Assembly: GCA_029975165.1 (NCBI GenBank)
Contig: JARKPR010000081.1
Coordinates: 1 to 64,000, forward strand
DNA from: Selenomonadales bacterium
GTDB lineage: Bacteria > Bacillota > Negativicutes > Sporomusales > UBA7701
Direction: 5' to 3'
Length of the DNA: 64,000 bases
Both the position numbers and the translations under genes were made by a program. Positions within the stretch are counted from its first letter, which is position 1. Each line of letters begins with the position of its first letter. Positions 31,637 through 39,763 of this stretch are shown here, one piece after another. Below the pieces are notes generated by a model that made no database searches, was not told the DNA's origin, and was given only the letters and a program-made list of their open reading frames with translations.

Positions 31637-32545
31637 GTGGTAGTTGGCGGTCCCGGTCAGGCGGAGGAACCTCTAATTGCCGATGAAAGCCTGCTCGACA
31701 TCCTCAGGGAGAGAGAAAAAGAATTAAACTGTCTATATAAGGTTGACGAGATACTGAGCAATCATCAGGCATCTTTACCGGAAATACTTGCGGCTGTCAT
31801 CAACGTCATCCCTGCGGGCTGGCGATTTCCGGGTTCGTGCCGGGCAAGCATCACCTTAAATAACTGCCTTTACCGGCCTCCCGACTTCATCGCTTCACCT
31901 CTGTCGGCAGAATGTCCCATCAAATCCGATGGGGAAATAATCGGCAGCATAGAGGTAATATATTTAGATAATGTACCGGAGACTGCCGAAGGGTTTTTTC
32001 TGGAGAAAGAACGTAAACTCATTCAGGCAATCGCCGACCGTATTGGGCAATTCGTTTTCTACAGGAATACGAAACTGGTTTTAAACGAACTGGATACCGC
32101 CCAGACGGCGAGCACCCCAAACGACGCGATGTATAGGGAGAACGATTACCGCCGGACGGACGGACAAGCGTGGCGGTGGCGCCAATATATGGCCGAACGC
32201 TTGGCGGCAGCGCTCGACGCCCAGCGCTTCGGGGTGAAGTCGGTCTACTTATTCGGCAGTACCAATGACGGAACAGCGGGCCTGAGAAGCGACATTGATC
32301 TGATAATACACTTCGCAGGCTCCGAAGCGCAAAAGGCAGAGCTTTTCAACTGGTTTGAGGGGTGGAGCCTATGTCTGGACGAGATGAACTACTTAAAAAC
32401 AGGCTACCGAATGAACGGGTTATTGGACATACACATAATCACCAACGATGATATAAGCAAGCAGACGTGTTTTGCAGTAAAAATCAGCCTCGCCGCAGAC
32501 CCGGCCTGCCGGTTGCAGTTGAAAGGCGAAATCCACTCAGGCTAG
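31637..32545 (+). CDS. GAF-like domain fused to a minimal nucleotidyltransferase
   Basis: The N-terminal ~150 residues look like a GAF/sensor domain preceded by a helix (LREREKELNCLYKVDEILSN; CPIKSDGEIIGSIEVIYLDN). The C-terminal ~140 residues are a Pol-beta-type nucleotidyltransferase: VKSVYLFGSTNDGTAGLRSDIDLIIHF with the GS and DxD catalytic pattern, and a third carboxylate in LLDIHII. All catalytic residues appear intact. It starts (GTG 31637) four bases after gdhA, without a strong ribosome-binding site, so coupling is likely and the exact start uncertain. A post-translational modifier or a nucleotidyl-transferring toxin-like protein are both possible; function is unknown. Confidence 0.65.
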   Translation: MVVGGPGQAEEPLIADESLLDILREREKELNCLYKVDEILSNHQASLPEILAAVINVIPAGWRFPGSCRASITLNNCLYRPPDFIASPLSAECPIKSDGEIIGSIEVIYLDNVPETAEGFFLEKERKLIQAIADRIGQFVFYRNTKLVLNELDTAQTASTPNDAMYRENDYRRTDGQAWRWRQYMAERLAAALDAQRFGVKSVYLFGSTNDGTAGLRSDIDLIIHFAGSEAQKAELFNWFEGWSLCLDEMNYLKTGYRMNGLLDIHIITNDDISKQTCFAVKISLAADPACRLQLKGEIHSG

Positions 32546-32557
32546 GCCTTCCGGAAA

Positions 32558-32590
32558 GGGCCTCCAGGTTTTAACCGCGGAGCCCTTTTT
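32558..32590 (+). terminator. Terminator closing the gdhA unit
   Basis: GGGCCTCC (32558-32565) pairs with GGAGCCC (32579-32585) with one bulge, followed by TTTTT (32586-32590). Confidence 0.75.
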
Positions 32591-32730
32591 GTTTTGTCTA
32601 ACATATCGCTAACGAACCTTTTTACGAACAGCAAATGCCCTTTTGCGGGAAGCGCGGCAATCCTCGATAGGGATTCGGGGCCTGATGTCGAAGAATTAAC
32701 GGCTGATGAGATTACAGGAGGGCAGATGAG

Positions 32731-33888
32731 ATGGTACGTCAAAAGACCAAAATTATTCTTCTGTTATGCTTGCTGTTCACATTTGGGTGTTCAATCTGCG
32801 CGGCTGCGCCGCCAAACCTTCCCCCCAAAGCGCCGCAGATAGATTATGTCGAAGGGGTTGTCGTCAGTGTTCAACCGCTGGACAGGCCTACCGGAAAAAG
32901 GCTCCCCGGAATGGAAGGCGCCGACTCGGTCGTTATCAGGTTGACGTCCGGCCCGGAAAGCGGCCGGGAAGTAACCAGCATCCATCACAAAATGAGCATG
33001 CCGGGCATGAATATCGAGCCCAAACCGGGCGATAAAATCATCGTTGCCGTTACGCAGGATTTTGGCCGTAGAGACTACCATGTCGCCGATTTCGAACGCC
33101 AGACCTACATCTACGTGCTACTGGGAATCTTTGCGGTGGTGTTGATTGCGGTCGGCGGGCGGGTCGGCCTCAGATCGCTATTTGTAATTTGTTTCGCCGT
33201 CTTCGTGATTTTGCAAATCATGATACCGCTCATTCTGAAAGGCGCGTGGAGCATAACGCTCATAACCTTCGCGGTTAGCGCGGTCATAGCCCTGGTTACC
33301 CAGGTAACGGTAAGCGGCTGGAATCCCAAGACCTGGGGAGCGGCGCTGGGAACGGTCGGCGGCGTGGCAATCGCCGGGCTGCTTGCTTCCGCCTCGATTG
33401 CTTTTATGCACTTGACGGGGCTGGACAGCGAAGAGGCGATCATGCTCAAAGTGACCTCTCTGGCGGCGGTGAATTTTCAGGACGTCCTGTTCGCCGGCAT
33501 AATCCTGGGCTCCTTGGGGGCGGTCATGGACGTTGCCATTTCGATTGCCTCCGCCCAGTACGAGCTCAAACACTCCTGCCCGGAACTGAACTACCTGGAA
33601 CTGCTGAAAGCCGGGCTCAACGTGGGCAAAGACATCATGGGGACGATGTCCAACACTTTGATTTTGGCCTACCTGGGAAGCTTTCTGCCGCTCATACTGC
33701 TGCTGACCTCCCAGAAAAATATGCCGTTGATTAAAGTGCTGAACCTTAACCTGATCGCAACAGAAGTCGCCAGAGCCATTACCGGCAGCATCGGCCTGAT
33801 TTGCGCCATTCCGGTCACGGCGGCGATAACGGCCTTCTTCCTGAGCCGAATCGACAACAGGCGGCAACGCCGGACAACGACAAGGTAA
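32731..33888 (+). CDS. YibE/F family membrane protein
   Basis: A signal-type N-terminus, a soluble extracytoplasmic domain (VEGVVVSVQPLDRPTG, KPGDKIIVAVTQDFG) and then seven or so helices (IYVLLGIFAVVLIAVGGRVG onward) match the YibE/F family. The conserved GIILGSLGAVMDVAISIASAQYEL and MGTMSNTLILAYLGSFLPL segments are present. Function is unknown for the family; transport has been suggested. ATG at 32731 follows ACAGGAGGGC. The cyclase gene begins 13 bases after its stop. Confidence 0.82.
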   Translation: MVRQKTKIILLLCLLFTFGCSICAAAPPNLPPKAPQIDYVEGVVVSVQPLDRPTGKRLPGMEGADSVVIRLTSGPESGREVTSIHHKMSMPGMNIEPKPGDKIIVAVTQDFGRRDYHVADFERQTYIYVLLGIFAVVLIAVGGRVGLRSLFVICFAVFVILQIMIPLILKGAWSITLITFAVSAVIALVTQVTVSGWNPKTWGAALGTVGGVAIAGLLASASIAFMHLTGLDSEEAIMLKVTSLAAVNFQDVLFAGIILGSLGAVMDVAISIASAQYELKHSCPELNYLELLKAGLNVGKDIMGTMSNTLILAYLGSFLPLILLLTSQKNMPLIKVLNLNLIATEVARAITGSIGLICAIPVTAAITAFFLSRIDNRRQRRTTTR

Positions 33889-33901
33889 GGGAGGGTGTCG
33901 C

Positions 33902-34465
33902 GTGATTATTGATTTGACGGTTAAAGTCAAGCAGGAGATATGGCACAAAATCTCAGGCAGCGGCAAAGTCCCGACCTTCGGCCATATCGGGACCCATTTC
34001 GACGTCATGGATAAGGAATTCCCCCTGGAATACCTCAAAACGAACGGCAAAATCATCGACCTGCAAGGCATAGGCGACCGCGACATCGCCAGCGAAGATC
34101 TCGGCCCGGCAGAAATCGGCGAACAGGATTTCGTCATTTTTCACACCGGGTTTTTAGCGGCCAAGCAGTACGGGACAGCCGCCTATTTCGACCACCATCC
34201 CCAGTTGTCTATGAACCTGGTTCGGCGCCTGTTAGACAACAAGGTAAGCATGATCGGCATTGACGCTCCCGGTATCCGCCGCGGCCAAGAACATACCGAA
34301 ACCGACCAGTATTGCGCCGACCATGGCGTGTTCGTCGTCGAGAACCTGGCCAATCTGGCCACCCTTGTCCGGGAAGCGGGAAAAAGACCATTCGTCGTTT
34401 ACACTTTTCCGATAAGCATGGAAGGCATTTCCGGGCTGCCGTGCAGAGTGGTAGCTGAACTTTGA
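33902..34465 (+). CDS. Metal-dependent cyclase/kynurenine-formamidase-like hydrolase
   Basis: The 187-residue protein has the family signature FGHIGTHFDVMDKEFPLE (HxGTHxD metal site), FVIFHTGF, IGIDAPGIRRGQEHTETDQYCADHGVFVVENL with the second His motif, and a short C-terminus. The family hydrolyses cyclic amides or formamides with a divalent metal; the substrate cannot be set from sequence. GTG at 33902 follows GGGAGGGTG. It ends before a strong terminator. Confidence 0.78.
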   Translation: MIIDLTVKVKQEIWHKISGSGKVPTFGHIGTHFDVMDKEFPLEYLKTNGKIIDLQGIGDRDIASEDLGPAEIGEQDFVIFHTGFLAAKQYGTAAYFDHHPQLSMNLVRRLLDNKVSMIGIDAPGIRRGQEHTETDQYCADHGVFVVENLANLATLVREAGKRPFVVYTFPISMEGISGLPCRVVAEL

Positions 34466-34513
34466 CCCGCACATTACAGTGCCCGCTTGGCCAGCGGGCA
34501 ATCGCCGCAGGTT

Positions 34514-34558
34514 CGGGCCGGGCGGTCGCCATGACCTCGCCCGGCCCGAGCTTTTTTT
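34514..34558 (+). terminator. Strong terminator after the cyclase gene
   Basis: Perfect 11-base GC arms, 34514-34524 and 34538-34548, followed by GAGC and seven T residues (34552-34558). Confidence 0.9.
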
Positions 34559-34598
34559 GTTTCGCGCCGAATACCGGGACATAAACGCATTTTAGGGC

Positions 34599-34654
34599 TT
34601 GACAATACCAAAAAATGAGAGTATTGTTATAAAGTAAATGAGAATCGTTCTCAT
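34599..34654 (+). promoter_or_regulatory. Promoter with Fur-type box, autoregulation of the Fur-family gene
   Basis: TTGACA (34599-34604), 17-base spacer, TATTGT (34622-34627). ATGAGAATCGTTCTCAT (34638-34654) follows at the expected start site and is a near-perfect inverted repeat of the GAGAAT type seen in Fur boxes. The gene it controls is itself a Fur-family regulator. Confidence 0.75.
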
Positions 34655-34671
34655 AAAAGGTGAGTAAATTC

Positions 34672-35121
34672 ATGGTTTTACAACAAGCGGAGGATTTACT
34701 GCACGATTACCTGATGGCCCGCGAGCAAAAACTCACGTGGCAGCGAAGGACCATTCTGGCTATATTTTTTGCGGCCAGAACGCACCTGACCATTGAAGAA
34801 CTATATAAAAAAGTCAGGGAACAAAACCGGAATATCGGCGTGGCTACGGTGTACAGAACAGTTAAGATCCTTTGCGATTGCGGCCTGGCCAGCGGCTTCA
34901 AGGACGCTGGCGGCAACGTCAAATACGAGCTGGGGCAGGAATATCACGAACACTTGGTATGTGTCAAGTGCGGGCGGGTCATCGAAGCCGTCGAAGCTGT
35001 TTATCAATTGCCGGCGAAACTTTGTACCGCGAAGAAGTTCAAGGTACTGCATTCCCGCCTGGAAGTGTACGGCATATGCCAAGAATGTTCCAATCCATGT
35101 TCTTGCGCCGGCAAAGCGTAG
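34672..35121 (+). CDS. fur: Fur-family regulator, probably the iron-responsive Fur of this locus
   Basis: The 149-residue protein has the Fur winged helix (KLTWQRRTILAIFFAARTHLTIEELYKKVREQNRNIGVATVYRTVKILCDCGLASGF), the metal-sensing segment EYHEHLVCVKCGRVIEA and a C-terminal CQECSNPCSCAGKA. CVKC and CQEC form the structural zinc pairs. ATG at 34672 is served by AAGGTGAG; a GTG at 34660 overlaps that site and is rejected. It is preceded by a Fur-type box and followed by two further boxes in front of iron genes, supporting Fur over PerR. Confidence 0.8.
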   Translation: MVLQQAEDLLHDYLMAREQKLTWQRRTILAIFFAARTHLTIEELYKKVREQNRNIGVATVYRTVKILCDCGLASGFKDAGGNVKYELGQEYHEHLVCVKCGRVIEAVEAVYQLPAKLCTAKKFKVLHSRLEVYGICQECSNPCSCAGKA

Positions 35122-35197
35122 TTTGCCGCAGACTATCTTCCCTTGGGCGGAAACAACCTAACGCAGTGATTAGGCCGGTAAATCAGCATGGTATACC

Positions 35198-35246
35198 TTG
35201 ACAAATAGAAGGGGCTGGTATATTCTCTGAATGAGAATGATTCCCA
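35198..35246 (+). promoter_or_regulatory. Promoter with Fur-type box before the Cys-rich peptide and porin
   Basis: TTGACA (35198-35203), 17 bases, TATTCT (35221-35226), then TGAGAATGATTCCCA (35232-35246), which shares the GAGAATGATTCCC core with the palindrome at 18325. It predicts iron repression of the genes from 35336 on. Confidence 0.7.
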
Positions 35247-35335
35247 AAGTCCTGGCTGCATGGTGCAGAAAACTGCGGGCAAGCAAGGTTATCAAATGAT
35301 AGATGAGAGATAGGTGAGAGAAAGGAGGGAAGGAG

Positions 35336-35497
35336 ATGGAATCGTTCATACTTACAGGCATAGGTCTCGCGGCACTGGGGTATATCTTTTACGTTATTTG
35401 GCGAAGTGTCCGCGGTAAAAACCGCTGCAGCTGCGGCAGCTCGGGCTCTTGCCCTACAGAGGGCTGCTGCAGCCCCAAGCCGGCTTCGCACAAATAA
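35336..35497 (+). CDS. FeoB-associated Cys-rich membrane peptide
   Basis: A 53-residue protein starts at ATG 35336 behind AAGGAGGGAAGGAG. It has one N-terminal helix (FILTGIGLAALGYIFYVIW), a basic stretch and a Cys-rich tail with CSCGSSGSC and GCCS. This is the pattern of the small FeoB-associated Cys-rich membrane proteins, which accompany ferrous iron transport. Here it is next to a porin and FTR1 genes and not next to feoB (which is 24 kb away), with a Fur-type box upstream. It is 26 bases before the porin start. Confidence 0.75.
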   Translation: MESFILTGIGLAALGYIFYVIWRSVRGKNRCSCGSSGSCPTEGCCSPKPASHK

Positions 35498-35523
35498 GCA
35501 AACTTTGAAAAAGGGGTGGATTT

Positions 35524-36477
35524 ATGAAAAAAGGGATTGCGGTGCTTGTTGCGGGTATGATTGTTGCGGGGGCGCCGGCGGTTTACGCCGAACCGGTCAA
35601 AATTACCGGTGAAGTGACCGTCAAATACGAACGGGATACCGTTGATGGCGACCCTGCCGTTTCCGGTACCATGTCGACCTTCAAACTCAATTTTGAAAAA
35701 GATCTGACACCGAATCTTTCGCTGTATGCCCGTCTGGCTGGACAAAGAGCCACCCAGCCGGCCCTGGCCGATTTCAACACCGCCGCCTATTCGGAAAATA
35801 CTCAAGGAGTGGCGGCCTTTGACCAGTTCGGCTTTATTGTCAAATCGGGCGAGCTTTCGTTCAAGCTTGGGCGCCAAGGGGTGGCGATCGGCACTGAGGC
35901 GCTGTTGTACAAGCGCGATGACGACGGCGTCGGCAAACATGTCTTTGTTGACGGCCTTACCGTCGACGGCAAGGTAGGCGCGGTCGACCTGTCGGCTTAT
36001 GGCGCGCGCGAGGACAACGAGGCCGGCAATCCCCGCGGCAAAATTTATGCCATCCGCGCCGGCTACAGCCCCGTGGAAAAATTGAACTTCGGCCTGACGC
36101 TCGGCCGCTACCAGAACGAGGCCGCCGGCGACACCAACCACTGGGCGGTGGACGGTACATACGAGATGGGCAAGAGCAGCCTTGCCGCTCAGTACACGAA
36201 GTCGAGCGCCGATATCGACAACAAAGGCTATGTGATGAACTATACCTATGACTTTGACGGTAAGACCGCCGCTTCCCTGATCGCCTTCAGGATGGAGGCC
36301 AACGGCGCCATGGGCGGGCAGAGTGAATTCGACGGCGACAACAAGGGCTTCTACTACGCGTTGACCCACAAGCTGAGCGAAGCCGCCAACCTGGAGCTCG
36401 TTTACAAGGATCAGAAACAGATAAGCGACGGCACGAAAAATGCCAAATTCGAAGCCGTAATGAGCTACACCTTCTAA
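35524..36477 (+). CDS. Outer-membrane porin of the Negativicutes type (iron-locus copy)
   Basis: A 317-residue protein with a signal peptide ending APAVYA and a beta-rich mature chain ending in Phe (FEAVMSYTF). It is a close paralogue of the porin at 6998-7948: both share KYERDT, GDPAVSGTMST, ATQP, KLGRQ, TNHWAVDG and EANGAMGGQS blocks. The Fur-type box and the following FTR1/P19 genes suggest that it admits iron or iron complexes. ATG at 35524 follows AAAGGGGTGG. Confidence 0.77.
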   Translation: MKKGIAVLVAGMIVAGAPAVYAEPVKITGEVTVKYERDTVDGDPAVSGTMSTFKLNFEKDLTPNLSLYARLAGQRATQPALADFNTAAYSENTQGVAAFDQFGFIVKSGELSFKLGRQGVAIGTEALLYKRDDDGVGKHVFVDGLTVDGKVGAVDLSAYGAREDNEAGNPRGKIYAIRAGYSPVEKLNFGLTLGRYQNEAAGDTNHWAVDGTYEMGKSSLAAQYTKSSADIDNKGYVMNYTYDFDGKTAASLIAFRMEANGAMGGQSEFDGDNKGFYYALTHKLSEAANLELVYKDQKQISDGTKNAKFEAVMSYTF

Positions 36478-36530
36478 ACGCGGGCGCCCCGCTGATCGCG
36501 GCGTAAAAAACTATTTTTTTTATTGATTCA

Positions 36531-36552
36531 GTGAGAATGATTACCGTTATCA
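36531..36552 (+). promoter_or_regulatory. Fur-type box upstream of the FTR1 gene
   Basis: GAGAATGATTACCGTTATC (36533-36551) matches the classical Fur consensus with few differences. It lies 38 bases before the FTR1 start and after the porin stop, so the FTR1 run has its own iron-controlled promoter. Confidence 0.75.
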
Positions 36553-36589
36553 ATGAATGTTCCCTAAGATGCTGGCGGAAGGGGGTGAA

Positions 36590-37783
36590 ATGATGCGTAA
36601 ATTATTGCTCGTTTTTGTGCTGCCGCTGTTGCTCGTGTTTGCCGTGCAAAATACCGCCCTGGCGGCACCGGCCTGGGGCAAGGTGGTCGACCAGATCGAG
36701 AAAACGCTGGTGCAGTCATTGGCGCTGTATAACAAGGGCGATGTCGAAAAAGCCAAAGAGGTCGTCAACGAGGCCTATTACGGCGTCTTCGAGAAAGAGG
36801 GCATGGAAATCGCCGTCAAGTCCAAGATATCGGGCAAACGGGTCGGTATCGAGGAATATAAGTTCGTGGCGATAAAAAAGTTGATGACCAATAAAGCGCC
36901 GGAGGCCCAGATAAAAAAAGAGATTGACGGCCTGGTCGCCATGCTGCGGGAAGACGCGGCGCAAATGGGCGGCAAAGCCGAGAGCAACCCGATGGAGACC
37001 CTCCTGGCCGCTTTCCTCATCCTGGTCCGCGAAGGCTTTGAAGCCATCCTGGTAATCGGGGCGATCATCGCCTACCTGATCAAATCCGGCCACGGGCAGA
37101 AAACCCGCGTCGTATATTACAGCTCGGCAGCGGCCGTTGCGGCCAGCCTGGTGACCGCCGTCCTGCTGCAGTCGGTTTTCAGCATCAGCGGCGCCAGCCA
37201 GGAAATCCTCGAAGGCGCAACGATGCTGCTGGCGGCGGTGGTGCTTGTCTCCGTAAGTCACTGGATGATCGGCAAGGTGAGCGCCAAGGCCTGGCAAAAT
37301 TACATCGAGGGCAAGGTCCAGGAGGCCGTGAGCGGCGGCAGCATGCTGTCGCTGGGGGCAGCCGCCTTCCTGGCGGTCTACCGCGAGGGCGCGGAAACGG
37401 TTCTTTTCTACCAGGCCCTATTCAGCGATGCCGCCGACCAGGGAGCGATGATCTGGAGCGGGTTCGGCCTGGGCTGCGCGGCGCTGGTGGCGATTTTCCT
37501 CATCGTCCGCTACGGGAGCATGAAATTGCCCCTCAAACCGTTCTTCCTCGGCACGAGTATCCTGATGTACGTTCTCGCCATCAGTTTCGCCGGCGGCGGC
37601 GTCAAGGAGCTGCAAGAAGGCGGCGTCGTCGGCATGACGGCTATCGCCGGGATGGATTCCATCGAACTGCTGGGTATTTATCCTACCTGGGAGACGCTGA
37701 CGCCGCAGATAATCCTCGTCCTCATCGCCATAGCGGGGGTGATTTACCAGCGGCGTAAGCAAGACCCCGCGATGCCGGCCTAG
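36590..37783 (+). CDS. FTR1-family iron permease
   Basis: A signal peptide (residues 1-26) and a helical extracytoplasmic domain (about 27-135) precede a seven-helix FTR1 channel with two REXXE iron motifs, REGFE (147-151) and REGAE (265-269). In Campylobacter jejuni and E. coli the same permease works with P19-type periplasmic protein. It starts the block FTR1, P19, DUF2318, two FtsX-like permeases, LolD-like ATPase, FMN-binding protein. GGAAGGGGG precedes ATG 36590 (36593 is also possible). It moves ferric or ferrous iron across the inner membrane, probably after redox handling by the associated proteins. Confidence 0.88.
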   Translation: MMRKLLLVFVLPLLLVFAVQNTALAAPAWGKVVDQIEKTLVQSLALYNKGDVEKAKEVVNEAYYGVFEKEGMEIAVKSKISGKRVGIEEYKFVAIKKLMTNKAPEAQIKKEIDGLVAMLREDAAQMGGKAESNPMETLLAAFLILVREGFEAILVIGAIIAYLIKSGHGQKTRVVYYSSAAAVAASLVTAVLLQSVFSISGASQEILEGATMLLAAVVLVSVSHWMIGKVSAKAWQNYIEGKVQEAVSGGSMLSLGAAAFLAVYREGAETVLFYQALFSDAADQGAMIWSGFGLGCAALVAIFLIVRYGSMKLPLKPFFLGTSILMYVLAISFAGGGVKELQEGGVVGMTAIAGMDSIELLGIYPTWETLTPQIILVLIAIAGVIYQRRKQDPAMPA

Positions 37784-37840
37784 CAAGCTTAGGGTAGTTT
37801 ACACTCGTCAATGATGAGTGAAATAGAAGGAGGCTACATA

Positions 37841-38401
37841 ATGAAAAAGAGATTGAATCTGCTGGTGGTCCTGGTTACCATGCTCACCCTGGTGGCGACG
37901 GCGGCCGTGGGCTTCGCGGCGCCGGGCGAAAAAGGCTTCCAGGAATATCCCCTCGGCGACGAGCAGGAAGCGCATGGCCTCGTCATCGCCGGCGTTTACT
38001 TCCAGCCCGTCGACATGGTGCCGGCCGGGATGGGGCTGACCAAGGAACAGGCCGATATGCATATGGAAGCGGATATTTCCGCCGGCCCTGACAACAAGTA
38101 CGGTTTTGGTGTGGGCGACTTCGTCCCCTTCCTGAGCGTCAACTATAAAATCACCAAGCTCAATACCGGCGAAGTGGTCGAAGGCAGCTTCATGCCGATG
38201 AACGCCAGCGACGGGCCCCACTACGGCGCAAATCTCAAGCTGCTTGGCGCCGGCCGCTACAAAGTGGAATTTATCATCGATAGCCCGGAAAAAACCGGCT
38301 ATATGCTCCATACCGACAAGGAAACCGGTGTGGAAGGCCGCTTTTGGAATTCGCCGATCACGGTAGGCTGGGAATTCGATTGGATCCCGAGGAAGTGGTA
38401 G
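37841..38401 (+). CDS. P19/Tp34-type periplasmic iron-binding protein
   Basis: A signal peptide (ending GFAA) leads into a P19/Tp34 fold: YPLGDEQEAHGLVIAGVYFQPVDM, the metal-site Met/His segment ADMHMEADISAG, LNTGEVVEGSFMPMNASDGPHYGANL and a late PITVGWEFDWIP. His and Met residues in these positions bind copper and iron in characterised P19 proteins. ATG at 37841 follows GAAGGAGGC, 57 bases after the FTR1 gene. It acts in the periplasm as a partner of FTR1. Confidence 0.87.
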   Translation: MKKRLNLLVVLVTMLTLVATAAVGFAAPGEKGFQEYPLGDEQEAHGLVIAGVYFQPVDMVPAGMGLTKEQADMHMEADISAGPDNKYGFGVGDFVPFLSVNYKITKLNTGEVVEGSFMPMNASDGPHYGANLKLLGAGRYKVEFIIDSPEKTGYMLHTDKETGVEGRFWNSPITVGWEFDWIPRKW

Positions 38402-38409
38402 CAATGCCG

Positions 38410-38443
38410 GGGGGTCCGGGAATGGCTTCCCGGACCCCCTTTC
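38410..38443 (+). terminator. Hairpin between P19 and DUF2318 genes
   Basis: Perfect 13-base arms 38410-38422 and 38427-38439 around a four-base loop, then CTTTCC. The T-run is weak, so it may only lower expression of the downstream genes relative to FTR1-P19. Confidence 0.6.
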
Positions 38444-38487
38444 CGCTTTGAAGCGGCGCTTGAATGGTAGGAAGAGGGGGGGATGGT

Positions 38488-39747
38488 ATGCTGCAAACGC
38501 TGTTGCAAAATCTCCTGCCGGGGTTGCAGAACGCTACTGCGGTCGCGATTCCGCTGGCCGTGCTGCTGGCCTTCGTTGCCAGGCGCCCGGGCGGCTTGAC
38601 GAAGTGGCTCCGGAGGAGCGCGGCACTGGGAACGGCAGGCGCGCTGGCGCTGGCGGCCATGCGCCTGGCCAGCGTTCTGGGCGATCGGGAAGTTCTCGAA
38701 GGCTGGGTTCTCGTATGGGCCATAGTGGCCGAAGCACTGATGCTCGTTTATCTTTGGCGGTCATATAAGGGCGGCTATCCGGACGAAGGGACAAACATTC
38801 CCGTTTGGGCGGTCTTGAGCGTCCCCGCCGCGCTGATATTGGCCAAGGGACTGGACTTTTTCCTGTTCGCGGGCCGATTTGTTATGCCGGCTGCCGATGT
38901 CGTGTGGCCGGGTTATGCTTTGCAGCCGGGCGGCTTCCTCGCGGGGACGGCCCTGGGCCTGCTGGCCGGGCTGGCGGTTTTCCGCGTGGCGTCGATGGTG
39001 TCGGTGCGCGAACTGGTGCGCGGCGCCACCGCCATCTTCGCCGTGGTCATGGCGCAGCAAGCGGTGATCGTCATCCAGGTGCTGCTGGCCAGGGGTATTT
39101 TACCAATGAAGAAGTGGCTGCTCGCCCTGATGGTGCCGCTCATCAATCACCAGAACTGGTTTTTCTGCGCGCTGCTGGCCGTAACGCTCGCCCTGCCCGC
39201 CTTCCTGTTCCTGCGGCGCAGGCCGGCGCCGGCGCCGGGCCTCAACCCGGCTCAGTATCGAAAATTACTGGCCGCCGTCCGCAGGCAAATGCGGTGGGGG
39301 GCTGTCGTCATAGCGAGTATTTCGCTGGTATTCGGCCTGGCTACTGTCGGCAAAGCGTATGCCGACCAAAAACCGGAGCTTTCCCCGGCGGTGCCGGTGG
39401 TGGCGCAAAAAGGCGAGATCGCCATTTCCCTGGACTCGGTGGCCGACGGCAGGCTCCACCGCTATTCCTACACGGCTTCCGGCGGCACGGTGATGCGGTT
39501 CATCATCATCAAAAAAGGCGGCTCGGCCTACGGCGTGGGCCTGGACGCCTGCGACATCTGCGGTCCGACCGGCTATTACGAGCGCGACGGACAGGTGGTA
39601 TGCAAACTTTGCGATGTCGTCATGAACAAAGCCACCATCGGCTTCAAGGGCGGCTGCAACCCCGTCCCCTTCCCCTACAAGATCACGGGCGGGAAAATCG
39701 TCATTGCCGCCGAGGCGCTGGAAAAAGAGAAGAAAAGATTTCGCTGA
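38488..39747 (+). CDS. DUF2318 membrane protein with Cys-rich periplasmic domain
   Basis: Eight or so N-terminal helices (residues 1-300) are followed by a DUF2318 domain: KGEIAISLDSVADGRLHRYSYTASGG, then CDICGPTGYYERDGQVVCKLC and GGCNPVPFPY. The two CxxC pairs suggest metal or redox binding. In C. jejuni the equivalent (Cj1660) belongs to the P19 iron system. ATG at 38488 is set by GAGGGGGGG; the ATG at 38464 lacks a good site. The following permease starts 16 bases downstream. Confidence 0.85.
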   Translation: MLQTLLQNLLPGLQNATAVAIPLAVLLAFVARRPGGLTKWLRRSAALGTAGALALAAMRLASVLGDREVLEGWVLVWAIVAEALMLVYLWRSYKGGYPDEGTNIPVWAVLSVPAALILAKGLDFFLFAGRFVMPAADVVWPGYALQPGGFLAGTALGLLAGLAVFRVASMVSVRELVRGATAIFAVVMAQQAVIVIQVLLARGILPMKKWLLALMVPLINHQNWFFCALLAVTLALPAFLFLRRRPAPAPGLNPAQYRKLLAAVRRQMRWGAVVIASISLVFGLATVGKAYADQKPELSPAVPVVAQKGEIAISLDSVADGRLHRYSYTASGGTVMRFIIIKKGGSAYGVGLDACDICGPTGYYERDGQVVCKLCDVVMNKATIGFKGGCNPVPFPYKITGGKIVIAAEALEKEKKRFR

Positions 39748-39763
39748 GCTGGGAGGATAAAAA

